DNA from: Symsagittifera roscoffensis
Taxonomy: Eukaryota; Xenacoelomorpha; Acoela; Convolutidae
Assembly: GCF_963678635.1 (NCBI RefSeq)
Contig: NC_087065.1
Coordinates: 1-64,000, forward strand
Direction: 5' to 3'
Length of the DNA: 64,000 nucleotides
Shown: positions 45,804 to 56,020 of the stretch, piece after piece
How the letters are laid out: each line of letters begins with the position of its first letter
How positions within the stretch are numbered: position 1 is the first letter of the stretch
Notes under the pieces: generated by a model
What the model saw: only the letters and a program-made list of their open reading frames with translations
Database searches by the model: none
What the model was told of the DNA's origin: nothing
Made by a program: the position numbers and the translations under genes

Positions 45804-46800
45804 TCAATTAAAACAATCATGAGTGTGAATAACACTAAATTGCACTTTAGGATTTCTTTCTCGGCTATTTTCCCTAGTAGATGTTTTTAAATCACCTAGG
45901 GAGCTTGTTTGGTTATTGTATGATGGGAGTTCATTTTCTTGGGATCTGTATTGGCACTGGTTTCTAAATTTGTCTTGTGAAAAAGATCTCTTGTTTTTTT
46001 TCTTTTGTTCCTCTTCTGTTCCTCTTTTGTTTATTTTTATTTGAATATTTAATAGACAAGTTTTGACGATTGTGGTTGATTTGGTCAACTAATCAATTAT
46101 CGAAATATCTATCTCTTGATCAAACACTTTGAGATCGAGATCAATCGAAAATATTTGTTCTTTCATTAAACTGTCAACGTCATAGGGACGAGCTCTGTTG
46201 TCGTAATTTCACTAGTTATAGTTTTTGAATCGATTGTTGAAATTTTTTTCTTCTTGATGCCTAGATCTCCTACTGTAGTTGTCTGAAAATGCTTCTCGAA
46301 TTTGAGGTGGGTTTTGATTCTGATACTTGTGATCTCTGTATTTAAAACAAACACTGATAGTATGACCTTATCTACGACACCACGTTTGATATCGGGTGTA
46401 GTTTTGTTTATTTTTTAGGTTCAATTGGATTATTAGCGGCGTTTTTTATTTGATCTTTCATTAGTCCTGTTAACCCGTTAAGTTGATCATTTATTACTTC
46501 TATTTCCAATTCATTATCAACACTGTTTACCGCGAAACTTAAGTCTTTGATAGCTATATGATCTTCTAATAATTTTCAAGTAACAAGTAAATTCTCAAAC
46601 CGAAAATAATGAGCCGTTTGTTTTAAGCCTGGCGGGGTAAAGCCTCGCACAAAGAATTCCGTTTTCTTTGCTGTTCTTTAATCATAAAAAAATCTTAAAT
46701 TTGGATATCTGCGATCTACTGCCGTGCTTAATCTGTTTATGTAATATTTGATAAAGTCGTCGAGTTGTCTATTTTTGTTTTCCTTTTCTTTGTCTTCTGT
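45804..46800 (-). pseudogene. LTR-retroelement remnant, unit E (pro-pol deleted)
   Basis: Gag-like and knuckle regions only. The frame 45804-46088 reads through the part after the knuckle (KNKRSFSQDKFRNQCQYRSQ, SSLGDLKTST). The protease and RT parts are lost by the deletion at about 45808. Confidence 0.5.
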
Positions 46801-49800
46801 AGTATATGAGTGAGGGAGAGTGGGGGGGGGGGGGGGGGGGTGCCTGCGGACCCCCATGTATTAACATAGGCTATAGAGTATCCGGTCCGCAGGCTATGTA
46901 TTAAGATAGGTTATAGATTTTCCAATGTATTAGGATAGGGATTAGGTTTCCCAATGTATTAAGATACGAGGTTTCAGATGGTAAGTTTCAGAAAACTTTT
47001 TGGCGCCCGATCTTACCATGTTTTAAGGTAGTGTTTAGATTTCCCATGTATTAAGATAGTGTATAGATATCCTAATGTATAAGGATTAGAAATTCCTTTT
47101 ATTAACATAGAGAATAGATTTCCCAATGTATTAAGATAGGGAATGGTAAGGTTTCAGTGTGATGGTAAGAAAATAGTAAGAAAAACGGTATTTTTTGGAT
47201 TTTGTGTGGAAATGTCTAGTTTTTTCGCAAATTTCTCGGCAAGCGTTATGTAATTCTTGAGTGTTACATGTAGAATGTGCAATGAAGAGAATATGTTTAT
47301 TGGTTCATGGTAAGTCCATGGTAAGATGTGCAAAAATTTGGAAATGCTTATAAAAAAATTGATATTTTTTCAAAAAACTTCAAAACACGATATGATTTGA
47401 TATAATTTGACTTAATAACTATTTTATTAGATGATCCTTTTTTTGAAACTGTACTCAATCTAGCTTAAACTATGCTGAAACCTACTGAAACCTTAAAAAA
47501 ATTTCAAGTTTTTGAAAAAAATTCCAAAAATTTCAAGTTTTTGGAGAAAACTGCCAAAATTTCAAAGTTTTTGGAAAAATTTCAAGTTCTGAAAAAATTT
47601 CAAAAATTTCAAAGTTTTTGGAACAAACTGCAAATTTTTGGAAAGGACTGCAAAAATATCAAGATTTTGGCTAGTTTTTTGTTGCTTCTGATCTAATTGA
47701 AAAAAAAAGTAAATACGTTTAGAATTTATAATTAAGCTCAAATTGTATTTCAATTGGCATCATGTTGAGACGCTGATACAAAAACTTTGAATAGACATAT
47801 GGAATTTTCCAAATTTTTTCTCACAAAAAATTTAAATACGATAAATTTAAGCATTATTTGAGTAACAAAGCGGGTTATATAATGCTCTCAACATAACAAG
47901 AAAGCTGAATCGAAATTGAAACTTGTGGAAGATAGTGAAAATAACCGTAGTTTTTAAGAAAGTAAAATAAAAATTATTCAAATTCATCAAAAATTTTCCA
48001 TTTACAACCTTTTAATTGGATATTTAACTAATTTTTTGTCCAATTCAGGGAGAATTGAAATAGGACTCTCAAAACAAATGAACATTAAGAGCAATATTCC
48101 ATAAAAATTCTAGATTTTTGCTCAATGACTAACACAAATTTGTGCAAAAATTACAAATTCAGAGAAGTTATTCACCTTAATAGTACAGAATTTCAGATCA
48201 ATGATGAAAAATGAACAATTAATGGCTAAAATTGACTAAAAACGAGATAAACTTTTCTTAAAAATTTATTCGATATTTGCTCAAATTCAACAAAATCTTC
48301 TTCATAAGTGATGATTATCTCTCTGTTGCTTCTGCAACATAATTTCACAATTTTCCGTAGAAATTTTCTATTCTTAAAGGTTACTCTTACTTTCGGCTTA
48401 ATACATGATTCCGCTATTTAACACACTTTGCAAGAAAATTTAGTCAGAACTGGAGAATTTAGGGGGAAAATAGTATCAATTGAACGAACAATTTGCTGGC
48501 AAAGATGAAATTAGAACTGATACCGTCTGATTATTATGATAAAAATTGTAAATGTCTTCCTCAAGTTTCCCTTTTTAGGTGCTACAGTAAACTATTTAAG
48601 CAAAAATACAATTTATGAGATCAATATTTATCACTTTTCTGGAAAAAAAGTCAATTTTTTATGATTTTTTCTAGAAATGCTCTATGTTTTAAGGTTTTCC
48701 TTGCTTTCTGCTTATTGCATGTTTTCGCTATTGAACACACTTTGCAAGAAAATTTAGTCTGAACTGGAGAATTAGGAGGAAAATAATATCAATTGAACGA
48801 ACAATTTGCTAGTAGAGATGAAATTAGAATTGTTACCATCTGATTATTACGATAAAAATTGTAATTGTCTTCCTCATGGTTGTCTTGATAGGTGCTAGAG
48901 TAACTTATTTCAGCAAAGTTACAATTTTTGTGTCAATAACTATCACTTTTCTTGCAAAATAAATTTTAAATAGCTTTTTTTTCTTATTCAAAAGGGAACT
49001 TTTTTCAAAAATATCGAATTGAGAAAGAATCGGTGCTGGTTAAAACATTCAAAAAAATTTGTAAAAAATGAGAGTATAAATGTGTTTTTACAATTTAAGA
49101 ACAAATTAGGAGCAGCTCTATTAGTTGTATTCTGAAAACCTCCGGAAATACGCAGGGGAACCTAGTCCCTAACATCTACAATATCTAAAAACTTCTAAAA
49201 GAGCGCGTCTCAAAAAATGACTTAGCAAAGGAAATCAAGGTGCAAACTGGAACAATTGTGTAACTTTTGGATTTTTATTAAGCAAAAGAAAACTCTATAT
49301 AGTTTAAGAAAATAATGAAATGTAGATCTTGAAAACTGTTTTTGCGTTATGCTTCATGTATCTTCTTCCAAAATATTTCGGATTGAGTTTGCTTTACAAA
49401 CACTATCCTCAAAACATCTGATTTTTCATAAAAAGTTACCTTATGTGTCAAAGGATAACAAACTTTTCTAATGAATTACACATAAATACCAATCTCTGCC
49501 ACTTTTTATGTCGGAGTTTCTCTCAAAATATGGTTTATAAGCTAAATTTTAGTAAAATTATGTCAAAACTCTTAATGAATTAAATCGAATTTCCATCTCA
49601 GTTTCTCAGTTTCTGCTTCATCTTCTATCTATCAGGTTAATCCAATTTGAACAAAAATTACTTAAAAATTGAATTTTTGATGGAAAAATGCATCGTTTCA
49701 ACGACCGTTCAACAGTCCGAAGCTGAAAAAATACCACGAATCCTTTGCTAAACGTCTTTAAATGATTTTCTCTATTTGATAATTTTATATTGCTGTTTCA

Positions 49801-50234
49801 ACTCTGAATTTCTATTTTGAAGTAAATTTTGGGTTGAGAATGATGTATACTATTATCTTGAAATTTTCAAATGCTAGCAAAACATACAGTTTCAAGGTCA
49901 GTTATCAATTCTTTTCTGAAACGTAGAAAAAAGCGGAAAAAAACCATAATTCTTAATACATCAATCCCCAATATCTGCTACGCACTACTCTATAATTACT
50001 TTTACAACCACTAAGCAAGGAAAACTTTAAATTGGTTACTAGGCAAAATCTTTCAATTAATCAATGTTTTATAAATATCCAGTTTTTTATTGTATTTCAA
50101 CAAATTCTGAAGCACTCATTAGCGTATGTGATTCGCGTTTACTACAAATTTATCGCAACAAAATCTCCGCAAGCTTGCAACCAATGGATTTTTTACTGTA
50201 GTTTAAAGATTTTCGGATTGATTTCCGTCGAAAG

Positions 50235-50930
50235 TTTCACGACAATCTGAACTCGATTGTTGCTGGTATTACCATCAATCAGAACCTTTGAGTATGACAG
50301 AACAAGAATAATGACAAAAAATTGTAAAATTTTTACTAAAAATTTTTCAGATATAGTGTATAGACTTTTCAGACTCAGTAAAAATTATCCTTCAAAGTAC
50401 TTTCTACTATGTTTTTCTTAAAAATATATCAGTTTTACCTTCTCTTGGAGTGTTTTTTGAGACTGCCGAGCCCATAATTTAACATTATATTGACACTGCT
50501 TCATCTTGATATGATTAGTAAGTTCCTCGCTGCTAAATGTATAAAAGTTACAATTGGAACACTTTAAAACGTCACAGTGCTTTCGATGTCTTGACGCATC
50601 TTTACGTGTGTATTCTCTTCCACATTCAAGACATGCTATTTTTTTGTTTCTATTAAGTAACGGCATCTCAAAAGGAAGAAAAAGAAAAAAAAATGGGAGA
50701 TTTAGAATGTCCCAAATTTTCAGTAAAGAAAAGTTGAATAGGTTCAAAAAATGAGTAAAAGTGAATAAAAACAGCAAATTTCTTGAACAATTGTTTTTGA
50801 CGTGAAAGAAAATCAGAATAGATACGCTATTTAGCCTAACTGAAATGAAAATCATCCAATCTAACCATGGAGTTTTCAAAAATTTGCTATCAACCAATCA
50901 GAATCGAGCATTCATTTTAAGGAAATTTTT
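50235..50930. repeat. Left arm of approximately 0.7-kb inverted repeat (zinc-finger cassette)
   Basis: Inverted copy of 56905-57595, including the zinc-finger gene, its upstream CCAAT-bearing region and its downstream flank. The two arms enclose about 6 kb that contain the right Maverick end and the acidic-protein gene. Confidence 0.75.
50418..50666 (-). CDS. Small C2HC double zinc-finger protein (left inverted copy)
   Basis: 82 aa from ATG 50666 (MPLLNRNKK). Two zinc-finger-like units: CLECGREYTRKDASRHRKHC and CSNCNFYTF...NHIKMKQC, both C-x2-C-x(11-12)-H-x(3-5)-C, so C2HC-type, probably DNA-binding. The tail is basic (ARQSQKTLQEKVK) and a possible splice donor (AAAGTAAAA) lies before the stop. 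The upstream region has CCAAT boxes (50894-50901, 50949-50956, 51003-51010). It is nearly identical to the plus-strand gene at 57165, and fragments lie in array units C and D. A gene of a mobile element is likely. Confidence 0.65.
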   Translation of the reverse strand: MPLLNRNKKIACLECGREYTRKDASRHRKHCDVLKCSNCNFYTFSSEELTNHIKMKQCQYNVKLWARQSQKTLQEKVKLIYF

Positions 50931-51264
50931 AATTTTTTCTGATACCAACCAATCAGAATCAAGCTTCAATGGTCATGGAATTTTAAATAAAGTTTATGTC
51001 AACCAATCGAAACTGATTTCTACTTTTCATGGGTTTTTCAACAGATTTGATATCGTTTGTAGATATCAAGGATTTCTTCACAGGTAGTATTTGTGATAAT
51101 AACCAAGCAGAATAAAGTATTCACAGATTTTAAAATACTTTGTAGATCAGAACCAAACTATGTTTATGAATCTTCCCAATCAATCAAATTAATTTAATTG
51201 TTCTAACATAACTAAGATATAAAATTTGATACCTTGAAGAGATAAATGAGATTCCTTGTCTGGT

Positions 51265-51873
51265 TTATATTGTTTTTTCGATGCTGAATTCAAGTTTTGA
51301 AAATTCAATCCAAATTTTTTCGATTTGTTCTATTTCTAACCAGTGAAAAGAGAAATTACCGAAATATACATTTTTGTTGTTTTCTTTCTGGTATATTGTA
51401 ATAAAAACAACCGGAAGATTTTTAAATTTGGATAGTCGATTAAAAGATAATCTGACAACTCTAGATTTTGCATTTGTATCAAATTCAAAACAGTAATCGA
51501 AATGATGTTCCTTATCTTCAATATTTGTTTCATAGAATCTTCCATTCTTTTATTTTTTACTGATCGACCACTCAATTTGAGTTAGTTCTTCTGAATAAAA
51601 ACATTGTTGAAAAATCTGGCAGTACTCTTCTTTTCTGAAATCTTCTCTCCATCTTTTTAACAGAATTATTGAACTTTCTGTGTTTCTATACAAGTTAAAA
51701 CTAATACGATCTCCATCGACGTCATCTGTCCACCACTCTTTTTGTTTTTTGTAGTAATTCAACCTTAAAAATTGATAAATGTTCATTTCAGACATTAAAA
51801 ACGCTTTTGATAGAAACATATTTCTTACTGAAATTAACAAAGAAACTTGAAAAAACTCGAATTGTTGAACCAT
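51265..51873 (-). pseudogene. PC4-like two-part Maverick protein with in-frame TAA
   Basis: ATG 51873 opens 107 codons ending ...QIEWSISKK, then TAA at 51552-51550; the same frame continues open to a stop at 51267-51265 (YCFEFDTNAKSRVVRLSFNR, YFGNFSFHWLEIEQIEKIW). Both halves end in a strand-then-helix pattern (RKEEYCQIFQQC; FSFHWLEIEQIEKIW) suggestive of two PC4-like units. One stop in an otherwise continuous frame suggests a nonsense mutation or readthrough. It occupies the third position from the right end, as the 1663 gene does on the left. Confidence 0.5.
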
Positions 51874-52309
51874 TTTTTACTTATTTTGCAATCAACAAAA
51901 AAAGTATTTCCCTTATTTAGAGACTGGTTATTTTTAAGTTAATTCATGTAGCCAATCAAAACCTCAAATTAAGGCAAATGAAAACAACCAATGAAATTCA
52001 GAATTTTGAAAAATAATGATAATGTTACAACTAACTATACATTTTGTTTGTAATGTTGTTCAAATAAGGCACTTTTTACTCAACTTTTGATAAAAGCATT
52101 AATTAAATAAATTTTTCTGTAATATCCTAAACAAATAGTGGAAAATCTATTGATGATTGGATAGAGCTTTATGTCAATTTTGATTAAATTTTCATGTTTT
52201 GTCTAACTTTTCCTCAGATATCCCAGCTCTAAATGTGAACTTCAGTGACAAAAGATAGTTTTGAACCAACAATTTTTCAATTAACCAACATACAAAACAT
52301 CACAAAGCA

Positions 52310-52849
52310 TTACTGAGGCTTACAATTATCAACAAACAAAAAGTCTCCCAAAATTTAAGACAGTTCTTTGAATTCGTTCAAAGTATAGTTGACATAGGCA
52401 ACTTGTTTCATTGCTTCATTCTCTTTTGCGGTGAACAGTCGAATCTGAATGTAGGGAGGTTTGTTAACATTGTACTTCTTGATTGTGACACACACCCTCA
52501 TCATGTTGTATGTTGCTATTTCATATACTCTATTACAGATCTCCAGCTCCTGATCCATAGTTGATTCTTTGCCAGGTTTGGCTTCATATATAGGTACGAG
52601 TCCAAGGTTTTCAGCATCGTGAATAACAGTATTCCGCATTGTCGATAATGCTTCACCTTCTTTTTCACTAAGATAGACTTGTTGGGACTTTTCAAATTGT
52701 CCCAAATCGTTAATTTTTAATAGTTGAAAGCAGGGCTCAAAATATAATTTCCCCTTGTAGGATTTTTGGAACCAAACAAATCTCCCAATTCTTGTTTGAT
52801 TTTTTGAAAACTCATTATAATTGGGACTAGTGTCTTTTCTTGAGTACAT
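52310..52849 (-). pseudogene. Maverick subterminal gene R2, candidate PC4-like, premature TAA
   Basis: ATG 52849 (MYSRKD) opens 164 codons and stops at TAA 52357-52355. The left homologue L2 has CAA at this codon and continues 14 codons more; the right copy stays homologous and in frame beyond the stop to TAA 52312-52310 (ILGDFLFVDN). A single C-to-T change therefore truncates the last 15 residues, including the C-terminal end of the putative helix. Shared blocks with L2: FEPCFQLLK, NTVIHDAENLGLVP, VCVTIKKYNVNKPPYIQIR. This copy keeps the start codon that L2 has lost. Confidence 0.65.
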
Positions 52850-53065
52850 TTTTGAAGAACAGACTGATCAGATGAAGAGAAATGAGAAAAATGCTTTTGA
52901 GCTTAATTGAAAATTGAAGTAAAATGTATGACTCATCATGGTTTCCATTTATGGAGGTAATATCAAATAAGGAAAGTTTTGTATGAAATTTACTTATACC
53001 GAAATCACGTAGGCGTGACTTCTCCTATATAAATCCACAATTCTCAGCAAAAATCATTCTTCCCA
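52850..53065. promoter_or_regulatory. Divergent promoter of the right Maverick end
   Basis: Spacer between R2 (minus) and R1 (plus), the counterpart of 797-1009. TATATAA at about 53033-53039 precedes the R1 ATG (53066) by about 30 bp. A diverged relative of the left palindrome (CCATTTATGG, then TTATTTGATATTACC on the other strand) lies near 52945-52972. Confidence 0.45.
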
Positions 53066-53561
53066 ATGGCTGCTGCTATGTGTCAAGCTCTTCCCAGCTT
53101 TTATTCAGATTATTGTAAAAAATCACTATTTATTTCCGTTTCCAGTGATTTTTACGAAAAATACATAGTAACACAGGATTATTGTGTCTCTACACATATA
53201 TCAAGAAATTGACTGTCTTTACACATTGTTCAAACACAGATTCTATTCAAGTATTGTTACCTCAAGCGGAGAAGTGTTCAATCAGCTTAGACGAGCTGCT
53301 CAACATAACTTACGATGGAGAGGAGCCGAAAAGATGCCTAGTACCGCAAAGAAACGACTAATTCGGAAAAAATTCAAGACACATTTTTTATGTTCCAACC
53401 AGAAACTGGCTTCCACACAAACTCTTAGTTCAGCGTTTCTGGATAGAATTCGAAAAACTCAAAACTCAAAATATGAACCTGATTTGTTCAAGATTATTGA
53501 TTGCTTTATTGATTGTCATGGTTCTGTGCATAGTGATTATGTAAGCTTTGTGATAAAATAA
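53066..53561 (+). pseudogene. Maverick subterminal gene R1 (homologue of L1, frame broken near 53195)
   Basis: ATG 53066 starts MAAAMCQALPSFYSDYC, matching L1 exon 1, but this frame ends at TGA soon after about 53200. The homologous remainder is in another frame, 53184-53561 (DCLYTLFKHRFY, EVFNQLRRAAQHNLR, LASTQTLSSAFLDRIRK). Compared with L1, the end of exon 1 and the whole 56-nt intron are missing here, so a deletion spanning the splice junction has caused the shift. It does not carry the 7-bp duplication that breaks L1. Function unknown; basic C-terminal half. Confidence 0.6.
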
Positions 53562-53702
53562 TCAATTGTTTTCAAATGTGCTCTTCAAAGTTTACATTGA
53601 TAACTATTTAAAAACAAAGCTTTGGTTCAGGAGCACTTTATTCAAATGATAAAAAAAACCAATTTACAATTCAATGGGAAACTTGAAAAAATGTGTAAAA
53701 AA

Positions 53703-54302
53703 TCAAAAAAATGAGTTAATTTTCATGAGTTCCTTGTCACTTACTTCTTCATGTGCCACACCATGTTTCCTTCTAAACAGAGCTAAGTTATCCTGTTGAA
53801 CCTTCAATTTTTCTTTCTTGTACCTTCTATCACGAATTGTTTCAATTTTTCGCCAATCATGTAGGGAAACTCTTAAGGGACTGAAACACTTCTTCGGATC
53901 TCTGTAGAAGATGTCAAAATCAACCATTTTTTCAAAAATAGTCATTTGTAGTAAATGTTCACTTGTAAGCAAATGAAAACTATTTCCGTATCCCAGATCC
54001 ACAACTTCATCAAAATATTTTTCATTTGAATCATATGAAAACCCGTACTTTTTTCTCGAAGGTGACTTAGACATAGCCAAATTTTTTCCAAAATCCCTCT
54101 CGAGTTCTCTTCTACTCTCGAGTTCTCTCCATTCTGAAAGATTTATGATAATTTGCTCACTAGCTTGGGACATTTTAATAAATTTGAGAATCTTGACAGT
54201 TTCGGTGCCAATTTCAAACTGGATGCAGTAACTCGCTCGTTCTATTAAGATTGGTTTCAAAGTTTGAGATAGATTTCCGTTTCTTCTAAAAATTCTTCTC
54301 AT
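53703..54302 (-). CDS. Duplicated PC4-like Maverick protein
   Basis: 199 aa from ATG 54302. Two similar units, each a run of strands followed by a short helix: YCIQFEIGTETVKILKFIKM then IIINLSEWRELE, and LQMTIFEKMVDFDIFYRD then LRVSLHDWRKIE. The (I/V)(N/S)L-(E/D)W-(L/I)E signature resembles the last strand and helix of PC4-type ssDNA-binding proteins (SLNPEQW type), with a charged Lys/Arg/Glu-rich linker and tail. The fold is inferred. It is the outermost gene of the right end, convergent with R1; the matching gene on the left would lie outside the window. Confidence 0.55.
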   Translation of the reverse strand: MRRIFRRNGNLSQTLKPILIERASYCIQFEIGTETVKILKFIKMSQASEQIIINLSEWRELESRRELERDFGKNLAMSKSPSRKKYGFSYDSNEKYFDEVVDLGYGNSFHLLTSEHLLQMTIFEKMVDFDIFYRDPKKCFSPLRVSLHDWRKIETIRDRRYKKEKLKVQQDNLALFRRKHGVAHEEVSDKELMKINSFF

Positions 54303-54929
54303 GTCGGTAAAATGAACTGAACTGTGGAAGATTTCAAATGAAATGAAATATATGTTTTTTCACCTGTTGATTTTGCTGAATTTCTCATAAAAAAACTGAA
54401 CTCCAAAAATTTTGCAACACTTGGTTGACTTTAATTGTTTATAAAGAATTTTGTAAAATAAGAATTTTTTGTTGACTAAAATTTTTCAAAAGGGAAGAAT
54501 TTCATTTAAAACTATTCCTATTATTTACAACCCTGGTTGCGTATCTTTTTTTTAAATGTAAAAAACTAGCAAAATAACTAAAATCCACAAATTTTTTTCA
54601 TCAACGTCATCACCTTAGAGTTAGTTCTGGAATTCTGATTGGTTAAATTTTAGTGTTTATTTCTAGAATTTAGAAAGTTGAGGAAAATGTAGATGTTAAT
54701 GTGTAATGACTTTTTATAAAATTTAAGGATTTAGTCTGAAGATTCTAAAAATTAGAAGATTCTAGAATTTAATGAATAATGACGTCAATTTCTCTGGTGG
54801 AAATATTCCACAACTTTTACTGTTCTATAAAAATTAAAGTGTAATGGCGTCATTTTCTCAGGTGGAATTACTTTTTTTTATTACCTAAATAATTCAAAAG
54901 ACACCTTCCTAGCTCGAAAAGTGTTTTAA
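54303..54929. other. Non-coding flank between outer gene and terminal minisatellite
   Basis: AT-rich. Includes a GATTGGTTAAA (inverted CCAAT) near 54637 and two AATGACGTCAATTTCTC / AATGGCGTCATTTTCTC words (about 54777 and 54843), CRE-like TGACGTCA sites each followed by GGTGGAA. Possibly the promoter of the minus-strand gene ending at 54302; the assignment is weak. Confidence 0.35.
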
Positions 54930-55290
54930 TTTTTTTTGACAAAATACGAAAATGTTTCAATTTTTTTGACAAGATGCGAAAAGTGTTTTACTTTTTTTTG
55001 ACAAAATGCGAAAAGTGTTTTACTTTTTTCGATAAAATGCTAAAATTGTTTCAATTTTTTTGACAAAATGCGAAAAATGTTTTACTTTTTTCGATAAAAT
55101 GCGAAAAGTGTTTCAATTTTTTTGACAAGATGCGAAAAATGTGTCAACTTTTTTTGACAAGATGCGAAAAGTGTTTCAATATTTATGACAATTTGCGAAA
55201 AGTCTTTCACTTTTTTTGACGAGTTGCAAAAAGTGTTTCAATTTTTCTACAAAGAGCGAAAAGTGTGTACAAGATGCAAAACCATTAGGT
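54930..55290. repeat. Right Maverick terminal-repeat-like 31-bp minisatellite
   Basis: About 11-12 units of 31 bp of the type GACAAAATGCGAAAAGTGTT then TTACTTTTTTC. It is in inverted orientation relative to the A/T repeats at 1-190. A tandem-repeat-rich terminal repeat would fit a Maverick end; the precise end and target duplication are not identifiable. Confidence 0.6.
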
Positions 55291-55519
55291 AATTTTTAAC
55301 ATATATAAAAAAAATTTTAAGTGTTTTAAGTGTTTTTCCTAAAATGTGTGCAAAAATTATTTGAGTTTCTTAATATATGTGCAAGTTCGGAGTACTAAAT
55401 TAGGTTTTAATTGTTTTTAAATAGTTTACCCTGAACCTCTCAACTATTCTCATAATTAAAATGAAATTGAAGAAATTAATTAATTACAAAGAACAAAAAT
55501 AATACCAAACAAAAATTAT

Positions 55520-56020
55520 TTACAAAAACATTTCGTCAAAGAGCTGTCGAGCAGCAGAAGAGTTCTGTAGGTTCTCTATAGAACGCAGAGCTGGACGAGG
55601 TTCCATTGCTGGTGGTTGTTGTGGAGCTGGAGGCGTCATTGTTTCTGAGAAACCCTCATGTTCATCTATTGTGATGGGGTTTTCGACTGATCCTTCCTCC
55701 TCCCAAGGAAAGAGGAAATCGTCGACTGGTTGAGCCACAAATCTTGAGTCCGGAATCTCGGGGTAGTTCATGCCCACATGATCAGAAACTTCCTCGATCA
55801 TTTGCATTTCTTCAAGTTGGTTCTCTGTCATGGGTACTTGTGTCATATGATGTTCGTTGAAATCCCTTCGCATCACTTCCACCATGTGCCAGACTTGGAT
55901 TGGGATATCCATTCGTGCCAGAAAAACTCCATAGACTGTTTCTCGCACTTGAATTTGTACTAGATCAGGCGAAAATTCTACAGAGTACAAGAGATTGCTG
56001 TTTTGTACTGAGAAGATCAT
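55520..56020 (-). CDS. Acidic protein of unknown function
   Basis: 166 aa from the ATG at 56020 (MIFSVQNSNLLYSVEFSPD), chosen because it precedes a regular globular-looking segment; a longer frame from 56191 adds only a hydrophobic, 5'UTR-like stretch. Residues about 1-60 look folded (VQIQVRETVYGVFLARM, IQVWHMVEVMRRDF). The rest is acidic and Pro/Gln-rich (FLFPWEEEGSVENPITIDEH, PAPQQPPAMEPRPAL) and ends RQLFDEMFL, an amphipathic acidic stretch like a transactivation or docking motif. No family recognised. It is divergent from the zinc-finger gene at 57165 across a CCAAT-rich spacer, outside the terminal-repeat-like block. Confidence 0.5.
   Translation of the reverse strand: MIFSVQNSNLLYSVEFSPDLVQIQVRETVYGVFLARMDIPIQVWHMVEVMRRDFNEHHMTQVPMTENQLEEMQMIEEVSDHVGMNYPEIPDSRFVAQPVDDFLFPWEEEGSVENPITIDEHEGFSETMTPPAPQQPPAMEPRPALRSIENLQNSSAARQLFDEMFL

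Larger units (their letters stand above)
45137..50930. repeat. Long array, unit E (contains full zinc-finger gene)
   Basis: Starts at the same TTAAGGAAA junction as D, has an internal deletion near 45808, and keeps the hairpin module (46842-46894), two units of the 314-bp repeat (48.4-48.95 kb), the spacer and the complete zinc-finger gene at 50418-50666 with its upstream region. Confidence 0.75.
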
